Assembly (NCBI GenBank): GCA_017998575.1
Contig: JAGOCV010000268.1
Location: 1 to 5,588, forward strand
Origin: Burkholderiaceae bacterium
Lineage (GTDB): Bacteria; Pseudomonadota; Gammaproteobacteria; Burkholderiales; Burkholderiaceae
Direction of reading: 5' to 3'
DNA: 5,588 bases
The notes beneath the pieces are model-generated. The model was not told where the DNA came from. It saw only the letters and a program-made list of their open reading frames with translations, and searched no databases. The position numbers were made by a program, and so were the translations under genes. This document shows, piece after piece, positions 1 to 5,015 of this stretch. Each line of letters starts with the position of its first letter. Position 1 is the stretch's first letter.

Positions 1-981
1 CTGCAGCTGGATGTTGGCCGTCTGGATGACCTTCTGCCACTTCTTCGAATCTTCGTTCATCAGCGTGCGCAGGTGTTCCGGCGGGCCGGCGTTCACCACG
101 GCGCCATATTGCTGCAGCTTGGCGCGGCCGTAGGTGGAACCCAGGATGAGGTTGATCTCTTCGTTGAGCTTCTTCACGACATCCGGCGGCGTGCCGGCCG
201 GGCCCACCACGGCGAACCACACGGTGGCCACCATGTCGATGCCCTGCTCCTTGGCCGTCGGGATCTCCGGCAGGCCGGGGAAGCGCGTGTTCGAGGTCAC
301 CGCCAGACCGCGCAATTTGTCCGCGCTGAGGTTGGGGATGAAGGCCGTGATCGGCGCGGAGCTGGCCTGGATGCTGCCGCCCAGCAGGTCGGTCATCATG
401 GGCGTGTCGCCGCGGTACGGTGCGGTGGTGAGCTTCGTCTTCGTGACCATCGCGAGCTGCTCGGCCGCCAGGTGGCCGATGGTGCCGTTGCCGGGCTGGC
501 CCACGGTGTAGTCCTGCGGCCTTGCCTTCGCGGCGGCGACGAATTCCTTGAGGTTCTTTGCTGGCACGCGCGGGTTGGCGGCGATCACCAGCGGGATCTC
601 GCACACCAGGGCGATGGGGGCCAGATCCTTCTCCGAGTCGAAGGGCATCGACTTGTAGAGGAACTTGTTGTTGACCAGCGGGCCCGAGGTCGACAGGCCG
701 ATGGTGTAGCCGTCGGGCGTGGCCTTGGCCACGGCGTCGGTGCCGATGTTGCCGCCCGCGCCACCGCGGTTGTCCACGATGAATTGCTGGCCCAGCTTGT
801 CCGACAGGCCCTGCGCGATGTAGCGCGCCACCAGATCGGTGCTGCCCCCGGCCGGGAACGGCACGATGATGCGCACGGGCTTGTTGGGCCAGGCCTGCTG
901 CGCCATTGCGGGTGCTGCGCCTGCCACACCCAAGGCGATGGCGGCTGCGGCCACGGCGGAATGGAAATGTCTACGGTTCAT
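1..981 (-). CDS. Bug/TctC-family periplasmic solute-binding protein (3' end cut by window edge)
   Basis: Reading leftward from the ATG at 979-981 gives 327 residues without a stop. The family is usually about 325-330 residues, so only the last few residues or the stop are missing. Residues 1-27 form a signal peptide with hydrophobic core VAAAAIALG and a cleavage site after AMA. The start MNRRHF carries an RR-x-F that resembles a Tat motif. The mature protein has the family opening WPNKPVRIIVPFPAGGSTD (31-49), the NRGGAGG segment (71-77), TPDGYT (88-93), APYRG (187-191), LAVTS (226-230) and GPAGTP (260-265). By family knowledge such proteins capture carboxylates or other small solutes in the periplasm for tripartite tricarboxylate (TTT) transporters. 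The ligand cannot be read from sequence and no TctA/TctB genes are seen here. It is the third gene after the two hydratase subunits, 36 bases downstream, and is probably co-transcribed with them. The family assignment is secure; the ligand is unknown. Confidence 0.95.
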   Translation of the reverse strand, partial: MNRRHFHSAVAAAAIALGVAGAAPAMAQQAWPNKPVRIIVPFPAGGSTDLVARYIAQGLSDKLGQQFIVDNRGGAGGNIGTDAVAKATPDGYTIGLSTSGPLVNNKFLYKSMPFDSEKDLAPIALVCEIPLVIAANPRVPAKNLKEFVAAAKARPQDYTVGQPGNGTIGHLAAEQLAMVTKTKLTTAPYRGDTPMMTDLLGGSIQASSAPITAFIPNLSADKLRGLAVTSNTRFPGLPEIPTAKEQGIDMVATVWFAVVGPAGTPPDVVKKLNEEINLILGSTYGRAKLQQYGAVVNAGPPEHLRTLMNEDSKKWQKVIQTANIQLQ

Positions 982-986
982 GAGGG

Positions 987-993
987 TCTCCTT
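987..993 (-). promoter_or_regulatory. Strong ribosome binding site for the minus-strand Bug gene
   Basis: On the minus strand AAGGAGA lies five bases upstream of the ATG at 979-981, which is good anti-16S complementarity at short but usable spacing. It fixes the start codon and is the strongest Shine-Dalgarno in the window. The binding protein may therefore be translated more than the enzyme subunits ahead of it. Confidence 0.75.
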
Positions 994-1017
994 GGGTTGA
1001 GGGGGAACGACGCGCGC

Positions 1018-1704
1018 TCAGGCGCGCGGGGCCGGTGCCGCGGCAACGATGGCCGCGGGTGGCCGCGCATCGGCGGCCCGGGCCGCGCGCATACGCTCGA
1101 GGATGGCGGGAAGCCGGTCGTGGGCGCGTGCGCCCACCTGGTCGTAGGCACTGCCGCCGTGCGCGTCGATCGCCACGGTGGCCGGGCCCAGTGCCTGCAC
1201 GTCGAGCGTGAGCAGGCGGAATTGCGAGATGTATTCGTTCCAGTGCGAGCTGGCCACGCCGCGCAGCGCGCGCGACAGCAGCGGGCTGCCGCCGCCCAGG
1301 AACGACAGGTAGGCGCAGCCGCATTCCTTCAGGGCGGCAACGCTCGCATCGTCGAGCCCGCCCTTGCCGCCCACCAGGCGCAGGCCCAGGCCGCGCACGA
1401 TGTCGGGCATCCAGGCGTTGTAGCGCGTGCTGGTGCTCGGGTTCAGGTAGAGCGGAACGCTCTTGCCGTCCTGCTCGCGCACGTAGGTGGAGAGGTGGAA
1501 GAACGCGCCGCCGTTCAGGTCGATGGGCAGCGGCTGGCCGTCCTCGCCCTCGCCCGCGCGTCTGGCGGCCTCGGCCATGCGCTTGTGCGTGGGAATGCCG
1601 ATGCTCACCGTGACCTGGCCGGTGAGCGTGACCATGTCGCCCACGCGCAGCTCGCGCACGCGCTCGGCCGACAGCGGCAGGGTGAGTTCGTGCAGGCGGC
1701 TCAT
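1018..1704 (-). CDS. Class I fumarase/tartrate dehydratase-like hydro-lyase, beta subunit
   Basis: This 228-residue protein matches the Fumerase_C domain (beta subunit or C-terminal half of iron-sulfur class I hydratases). It pairs with the alpha subunit encoded just upstream to make a cytoplasmic enzyme that adds or removes water on hydroxy-dicarboxylates. Visible landmarks are VGDMVTLTGQV (21-31), PTHKRM (38-43), DLNGGAFFH (62-70), NPSTSTR (88-94), LVGGKGGLDD (110-119) and AIDAHGGS (178-185). The usual GRDxAHxR motif reads IGIPTHKR here, so the Arg-Asp pair is missing, and the usual GPTT reads NPST. The C-terminal 20 or so residues are an Ala/Pro-rich tail, making it somewhat longer than E. 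coli TtdB (about 200). I chose the ATG at 1702-1704: an in-frame upstream ATG at 1747-1749 would overlap the alpha gene and add a tail unlike the family. The alpha gene ends 16 bases upstream. The family is secure; the substrate (tartrate, fumarate/malate, or another acid) is undecided. Confidence 0.9.
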   Translation of the reverse strand: MSRLHELTLPLSAERVRELRVGDMVTLTGQVTVSIGIPTHKRMAEAARRAGEGEDGQPLPIDLNGGAFFHLSTYVREQDGKSVPLYLNPSTSTRYNAWMPDIVRGLGLRLVGGKGGLDDASVAALKECGCAYLSFLGGGSPLLSRALRGVASSHWNEYISQFRLLTLDVQALGPATVAIDAHGGSAYDQVGARAHDRLPAILERMRAARAADARPPAAIVAAAPAPRA

Positions 1705-1713
1705 GCGTTCGGG

Positions 1714-1719
1714 CCTCTC
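1714..1719 (-). promoter_or_regulatory. Ribosome binding site deciding the beta-subunit start
   Basis: On the minus strand GAGAGG sits nine bases before the ATG at 1702-1704 and directly after the alpha-subunit stop codon (1721-1723). It supports that ATG over the longer in-frame start inside the alpha gene. The close packing fits coupled translation of the two subunits. Confidence 0.55.
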
Positions 1720-1720
1720 G

Positions 1721-2593
1721 TCACCACTGCAGGTCTTCCACGCGGCCATCGTTGTAGATGCGCGCGGCCGTGCGGCGGTTGATCCAGCAGTTGAAGCACA
1801 CGGCCACCGGCACGAAGCCGTGGCTGGCCGAGTATTCGACGTTCACCGCCATGGCGCTCATGTCGCCGCCGGTGCCCATCGCGCCCAGGCCGGTTTCGTT
1901 GATGGCGTCGAGCAAGCGCTTTTCCATGCCCGCCAGCAACGCATCGGGCTGCGGCTTGCCATGCGGGCGCAGCACCGCTTCCTTGGCCAGCCGCGTGGCC
2001 TGGTCGAACGTGCCGCCGATGCCCACGCCCACCACGATGGGCAGGCAGGGTTGCGAGCCGGCGCGCAGCACCACGTCCATCACGTATTTCTCGACGTCTT
2101 CCACCGTGGGATAGACGAAGGCTTCCACGGCTTCCCAGCGCCCGGTACCCATGGCCTTGGGCGCGCAGACGATGTCCATGTAGTCGGCGTCGTCGATCAC
2201 GTCGAACGACACCAGCGGGATGTCCTTGCCCGCATGGCTGCGCTCGTGCGTGAGCGGGTGCGTGATCATCTTGAGGATGGGCGGGTTCATGCCCGCGGCC
2301 AGTTCGGCGAAACCCTCGGTGATGGCCTGGCGCACCGGCCCGTCGAACTGCACGCGCGTGCCGATCTTGATGCTGTAGGTGGGCAGGCCCACGTCGCTGC
2401 AGACCAGCTGGTTGCCATCGCGCGCGGCATCGGCGCTCTCGATCATCACCGTGAGCGTGCGGCGCGCCGTGCCGTCGGTCTCGGCCTGCTGTGCGCGGCC
2501 GAGGATCGAGCGTGTGTCGTCGGGGATTTTTTTCAGCGATCGCTCGTAGAGCGACGCGGTGACCCGCTTGATGAGGGCACTGTCGATGGGCAT
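1721..2593 (-). CDS. Class I fumarase/tartrate dehydratase-like hydro-lyase, alpha subunit (4Fe-4S)
   Basis: This 290-residue protein matches the Fumerase domain (alpha subunit of two-subunit class I hydratases such as tartrate dehydratase TtdA and archaeal-type fumarase). The three cysteines expected to hold the [4Fe-4S] cluster are visible: C65 in LVCSDVG, C183 in PCLPIVVGVGIGG and C269 in CFNCWINRR. The Asp of the first motif is kept (D67). Other active-site stretches differ from canonical members: CQDTG is CSDVG, and the region normally holding the NTG repeat reads LTHERSHAG (114-122). The stretch around 144-155 (APKAMGTGRWEA) does not resemble the usual Gly-rich Cys-containing loop. I chose the ATG at 2591-2593 because MPIDSALIKRV matches the family N-terminus; an upstream in-frame TTG at 2651-2653 would add 20 unlikely residues. 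It is first in a probable operon with the beta subunit and a Bug binding protein. The substrate could be tartrate, malate/fumarate or a related acid. Confidence 0.92.
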   Translation of the reverse strand: MPIDSALIKRVTASLYERSLKKIPDDTRSILGRAQQAETDGTARRTLTVMIESADAARDGNQLVCSDVGLPTYSIKIGTRVQFDGPVRQAITEGFAELAAGMNPPILKMITHPLTHERSHAGKDIPLVSFDVIDDADYMDIVCAPKAMGTGRWEAVEAFVYPTVEDVEKYVMDVVLRAGSQPCLPIVVGVGIGGTFDQATRLAKEAVLRPHGKPQPDALLAGMEKRLLDAINETGLGAMGTGGDMSAMAVNVEYSASHGFVPVAVCFNCWINRRTAARIYNDGRVEDLQW

Positions 2594-2624
2594 CGTGGGG
2601 CTGACTCTTTGTCTCTTGCCCCGA

Positions 2625-2653
2625 AGGATGCGCGCCGGCGCCCGATGTTTCAA
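2625..2653 (-). promoter_or_regulatory. Weak candidate sigma-70 promoter for the hydratase operon
   Basis: On the minus strand TTGAAA (2648-2653, four of six to the -35 consensus) is followed after exactly 17 bases by CATCCT (2625-2630, three of six to the -10 consensus, keeping the A2 and T6 positions). A start near 2618 would leave about 25 bases before the alpha-subunit ATG. The match is poor, as expected for an activator-dependent promoter, and chance is a real alternative. Confidence 0.25.
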
Positions 2654-2668
2654 GGCGAATTTCCCGAC

Positions 2669-2685
2669 TTTTCAATGAATGAAAA
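2669..2685. promoter_or_regulatory. Candidate operator: TTTTCA-N5-TGAAAA palindrome
   Basis: Perfect 6-base inverted arms separated by ATGAA lie in the AT-rich centre of the divergent region. The size and symmetry suit a dimeric regulator site and also contain a T-N11-A arrangement like LysR-type boxes. The centre at 2677 lies about 59 bases upstream of the inferred leftward transcription start, a typical activator position. Which regulator would bind is unknown; the AraC-type gene in this window is one candidate, although AraC sites are usually direct repeats. Confidence 0.4.
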
Positions 2686-2800
2686 ACTCGGGGCGCGCCG
2701 GGCAAGGGTTTTCCCGTGTCCGATTGCGCGTCGCAGAAAGCGCACCGATGCGTCCAGGAAAAGCACGGATTCGTCCTAACCCCGGGCGCGGCGCCTGCCT

Positions 2801-2862
2801 AGGATGCGCCGCATGACAGCAGAAAAGAAACTGACGGGCAGGATCGCGCGCGAGCGCATCCT
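2801..2862 (+). other. Long-range inverted repeat flanking the small-ORF start
   Basis: AGGATGCGC at 2801-2809 is the exact reverse complement of GCGCATCCT at 2854-2862, giving a 9-base stem with a 44-base loop. The loop side contains a further 10-base palindrome (TCGCGCGCGA, 2844-2853) that directly abuts the second arm. If transcribed, the stem would pair over AGGA at 2801-2804, the likely ribosome binding site of the small ORF at 2813. In GC-rich DNA such pairings also arise by chance. Confidence 0.3.
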
Positions 2863-2923
2863 CATGATGCAAGTGCCGCGCATCGAGCCAACGCCTGACG
2901 CAGCGGAGCGCCACCCGACATGA
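2813..2923 (+). CDS. Possible 36-residue small ORF overlapping the dehydrogenase start
   Basis: ATG at 2813 runs 36 codons to a TGA at 2921-2923 that overlaps the dehydrogenase ATG (2920-2922) as ATGA, the classic coupled-translation arrangement. AGGA at 2801-2804 is eight bases upstream, a usable ribosome binding site. An alternative ATG at 2804 would add three residues. The product begins MTAEKKLTGRIARERILMMQ and is basic, with no signal peptide or membrane segment and no family I recognise. It could be a real small protein, a leader peptide coupling translation to the dehydrogenase, or a chance ORF. No conservation evidence is available here. Confidence 0.35.
   Translation: MTAEKKLTGRIARERILMMQVPRIEPTPDAAERHPT
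2904..2908 (+). promoter_or_regulatory. Possible ribosome binding site of the dehydrogenase
   Basis: CGGAG lies 11 bases before the ATG at 2920, a longer spacing than optimal. This leaves room for coupling to translation of the upstream small ORF. The start itself is set by the protein, because MKIAILDDYQD is the expected N-terminus of this dehydrogenase group. Confidence 0.4.
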
Positions 2924-3903
2924 AGATCGCCATCCTCGACGACTACCAGGACGCCGTGCGCACGCTGGCGTGCTTTCGCCTGCTGCAGGGGCACGAAGTT
3001 CGGGTGTGGACCGACCACACCGAGGACACCGACACGCTGGCCGCGCGGCTGGCCGAGACCGAAGTGCTCGTCATGCTGCGCGGCCGCACACCGATCCGCG
3101 CCGCGCTGCTGGAGCGGCTGCCACGTCTGCGCTTCATCAGCCAGAGCGGGCACACCGATCACATCGACCTGACGGCCTGCGAGCGGCTGGGCATCGTGGT
3201 GTCGGCCATCTCGGCCACGCGGCCTTCGTATGCGACGGCCGAGCTGACGTGGGGGCTGATCCTGGCCGCCCAGCGTCACCTCGTGTTCGAGGTCGGCGCG
3301 CTCAAGGCCGGCCGCTGGCAGTCCACCCTCGGCCAGGGCCTGCGCGGCCATACGCTGGGCATCTACGGCTACGGGCGCATCGGCGCGCTGGTGGCGGGCT
3401 ACGGCCGGGCCTTCGGCATGAAGGTGCAGGTGTGGGGCCGCGAGTCGACCCTGGCCAAGGCGCGCGAGGCCGGCCATGCCACGGCCGGCAGCCGGGCCGA
3501 GTTCTTCGCGACCAGCGACGTGCTGTCGCTGCACGTGCGCTACTCGCCCGCCACGCGGCATCTGGTGACGGGCGAGGATCTGGCCCGCATGAAGCCGGAC
3601 GCCCTCTTCGTCAACACCAGCCGGGCCGAGCTGATCGAGCCCGGCGCACTGGCGCAGGCCCTCGCACACGGGCGTCCGGGCCGCGCGGCCGTGGACGTCT
3701 ACGACGTCGAGCCCGTGCCGGCCGACGAGCCGCTGCTGGCGCTGGACAACGCGCTGTGCACGCCGCACCTGGGCTACATCGAACGCGACAGCCATGAGTT
3801 CGCTTTCGGCAATGCGTTCGAGCAGGTGCAGGCCTATGCGCGTGGCGAGCCCATCAACGTCTGCACGCCCGCGGCGGCGCGCCGTCCGGCCGCCGCGGCC
3901 TGA
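2920..3903 (+). CDS. D-2-hydroxyacid dehydrogenase family protein
   Basis: This 327-residue cytoplasmic oxidoreductase belongs to the D-isomer-specific 2-hydroxyacid dehydrogenase family (catalytic domain plus inserted NAD(P)-binding Rossmann domain), which interconverts 2-hydroxy acids and 2-keto acids. The substrate domain opens with MKIAILDDYQD and includes RLRFISQSGHTDHIDL (69-84). The Rossmann glycine motif is GYGRIG (150-155). The three catalytic residues are in place: R235 in NTSRAELI, E264 in DVEP and H283 in TPHLG. The residue that normally ends the second Rossmann strand as Asp (18 after the glycine motif) is G173, followed by R174, in VQVWGRES. This suggests NADPH preference or relaxed cofactor use. 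The tail is Ala/Arg/Pro-rich. A second Bug gene follows after 33 bases. It could be annotated as phosphoglycerate dehydrogenase or hydroxypyruvate reductase by homology, but the context points to organic-acid catabolism rather than serine synthesis. The exact substrate is unknown. Confidence 0.93.
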   Translation: MKIAILDDYQDAVRTLACFRLLQGHEVRVWTDHTEDTDTLAARLAETEVLVMLRGRTPIRAALLERLPRLRFISQSGHTDHIDLTACERLGIVVSAISATRPSYATAELTWGLILAAQRHLVFEVGALKAGRWQSTLGQGLRGHTLGIYGYGRIGALVAGYGRAFGMKVQVWGRESTLAKAREAGHATAGSRAEFFATSDVLSLHVRYSPATRHLVTGEDLARMKPDALFVNTSRAELIEPGALAQALAHGRPGRAAVDVYDVEPVPADEPLLALDNALCTPHLGYIERDSHEFAFGNAFEQVQAYARGEPINVCTPAAARRPAAAA

Positions 3904-3921
3904 ACGATCCTGGAACACGAC

Positions 3922-3930
3922 AAGAGAGAG
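3922..3930 (+). promoter_or_regulatory. Purine-rich ribosome binding site for the second Bug gene
   Basis: AAGAGAGAG ends six bases before the ATG at 3937 and sits within the 33 bases after the dehydrogenase stop. It fixes the start, which is followed directly by a good signal peptide. The tight spacing supports co-transcription with the dehydrogenase. Confidence 0.55.
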
Positions 3931-3936
3931 ACAAAC

Positions 3937-4908
3937 ATGAACCGATTCTTCAGACACATCGCCCTGCTGTCGCTGACCCTGGTGGGCGCCTCTGGCCCGG
4001 CCCTGGCGCAGGCCGGCTATCCCGATCGCCCGATCCGCGTCATCCTCGGCTTCGCGCCGGGTGGCGTGGCCGACGGCGCTGCGCGCATCGCGGCGCAGAT
4101 CCTCAGCGAGAGCCTGGGCCAGCCCGCCAACGTGGAGAACCGCGCCGGCGCCGGCGGCTCGATCGCGGCCACCACCGTCGCGCGCTCGGCGCCCGACGGC
4201 TACACGCTGCTGGTGCATGCCACCTCGGACATCATCAATCCCATCCTCAACAAGGACCTGGGCTACAGCCTGACGAAGGACTTCGCACCGCTGGGCATGA
4301 TCACGAACTCGCCCAACGTGCTGGTGGTCCACCCCTCGCTGCCGGTCAACTCGGTCGCCGAGTTCGTGGCGTATGCGCGCACCCGGCCGGTGAGCTACGG
4401 CTCGGCCGGCGTCAACACCGTGAGCCACCTCTCGGGCGCGCTGCTGAGCGCGGCGTCCGGCGCGCCGATGCTGCACGTGCCGTACAAGGGCACGGGGGCG
4501 GCGCAGATGGACCTGCTCAGCGGCCGCCTGTCGTTCATGTTCGATGGCGCGTCCACGTCGCTCACCAACGCGCAGATGGGCAAGGTCAAGGCGCTGGCGG
4601 TGACCTCGCCGCAGCGCTGGCCCAGCGCGCCGTCGCTGCCCACCGTGGCCGAATCCGGCTACCCGGGCTACAGCCTGCTGGCCATCTTCGGCCTGATGGC
4701 ACCGGCAGGCACGCCCGAGCCCGTGCTCGCCCGCATCGCCGGCGCGCTGCAGCGCGGCCTACAGACCCCGGCGGTGCGCGAGCAGATCGAGAAGCTCGGC
4801 GCGCAGCCCGGCACCCTCACGCGCGAGGCCTACGGCGCCTTCCTGCGCGAGGAAACCGCGCGCTGGAGCAAGCTGGCCGCCGACGGGGTCTTGCGCAAGG
4901 AAGACTGA
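3937..4908 (+). CDS. Bug/TctC-family periplasmic solute-binding protein
   Basis: This is a complete 323-residue member of the Bug/TctC family of periplasmic carboxylate-binding proteins. Residues 1-24 form a Sec-type signal peptide (hydrophobic IALLSLTLVGA, cleavage after ALA), without the twin arginine seen in the other Bug protein of the window. Family landmarks follow: YPDRPIRVILGFAPGGVAD (28-46), ENRAGAGGS (67-75), APDGYT (85-90), HVPYKGTGA (180-188), DLLSGRLSFMFD (192-203), ALAVTS (219-224), LPTVAESG (234-241) and MAPAGTP (254-260). It differs clearly in sequence from the minus-strand Bug protein, including the pocket loop (GFAPGGVAD against PFPAGGSTD), so the two probably bind different ligands or ligand variants. 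It follows the dehydrogenase in the same probable operon. No membrane transporter genes are nearby, so it may use a permease encoded elsewhere or serve a sensing role, as some Bug proteins do. Confidence 0.95.
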   Translation: MNRFFRHIALLSLTLVGASGPALAQAGYPDRPIRVILGFAPGGVADGAARIAAQILSESLGQPANVENRAGAGGSIAATTVARSAPDGYTLLVHATSDIINPILNKDLGYSLTKDFAPLGMITNSPNVLVVHPSLPVNSVAEFVAYARTRPVSYGSAGVNTVSHLSGALLSAASGAPMLHVPYKGTGAAQMDLLSGRLSFMFDGASTSLTNAQMGKVKALAVTSPQRWPSAPSLPTVAESGYPGYSLLAIFGLMAPAGTPEPVLARIAGALQRGLQTPAVREQIEKLGAQPGTLTREAYGAFLREETARWSKLAADGVLRKED

Positions 4909-5015
4909 ACGCCTCGTGGCCGCGCGCCGGCACGCCGGCGCCGGGGACAGGGTTAACTGCAATGGCCTGCCCGCGCGGGGCCTCCGGATAATCGGCTCAG
5001 CCCTTCGCCATCGCC
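4909..5015 (+). promoter_or_regulatory. Gap between Bug gene and regulator, with GC hairpin and a -10-like hexamer
   Basis: This 107-base gap starts after the Bug stop codon. It contains a GC-rich perfect inverted repeat (4924-4941) and, further on, GATAAT (4987-4992), which matches five of six bases of the sigma-70 -10 consensus and lies 23 bases before the regulator GTG. I see no matching -35 hexamer at 16-18 bases upstream. The gap could therefore carry a terminator and a separate, weak or activator-dependent promoter for the regulator. Confidence 0.35.
4924..4941 (+). terminator. GC-rich hairpin after the second Bug gene, possible terminator
   Basis: GCGCCGGC and GCCGGCGC form 8-base perfect arms around AC, starting 16 bases past the Bug stop codon. 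Realistically the innermost pairs would open to make a larger loop. No run of T follows, so it is not a classical intrinsic terminator. It may still pause polymerase or protect the 3' end of the transcript. Confidence 0.35.

Larger units (their letters stand above)
2594..2812. promoter_or_regulatory. Divergent intergenic region between the two clusters
   Basis: This is the only sizeable non-coding stretch in the window, and its middle (about 2645-2690) is visibly more AT-rich than its surroundings. It must hold the promoter of the leftward hydratase operon and probably that of the rightward dehydrogenase cluster. I see a weak leftward promoter candidate (2625-2653), a symmetrical TTTTCA-TGAAAA element (2669-2685) and an 8-base GGCGCGCC palindrome (2692-2699). 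I found no convincing sigma-70 or sigma-54 promoter on the plus strand, no tRNA-like fold and no riboswitch that I recognise. Confidence 0.7.

Noticed and set aside
73..1782. Long plus-strand open frame of 569 codons across the minus-strand Bug and beta-subunit genes
   Set aside because: Its translation is rich in Arg, His, Gly and Ala with no family features, as expected from the antisense frame of GC-rich genes. The minus strand here encodes clear conserved proteins.
2594..2653. N-terminal extension of the alpha subunit from TTG at 2651-2653
   Set aside because: The extra 20 residues do not resemble family N-termini and would run through the likely promoter; the ATG at 2591-2593 gives the expected start, although its ribosome binding site is weak.
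2692..2699. GGCGCGCC palindrome as an operator
   Set aside because: An 8-base GC palindrome is frequent by chance in DNA of this composition and nothing else marks it as a site.
2724..2752. TTGCGC followed by GATGCG at 17 bases as a plus-strand promoter
   Set aside because: The -10 candidate matches only two of six consensus bases, so it cannot be told apart from chance.
1487..2779. Plus-strand open frame of 430 codons opposite both hydratase subunits, and the overlapping minus-strand frame at 1701-2705
   Set aside because: Neither shows family motifs. The frame 1721-2593 on the minus strand contains all three cluster-cysteine motifs of the hydratase alpha subunit.
2776..4476. Long minus-strand open frame of 566 codons opposite the dehydrogenase and second Bug gene
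   Set aside because: Low-complexity Arg/Gly/His-rich translation with no motifs; it is the antisense shadow of two recognised genes.
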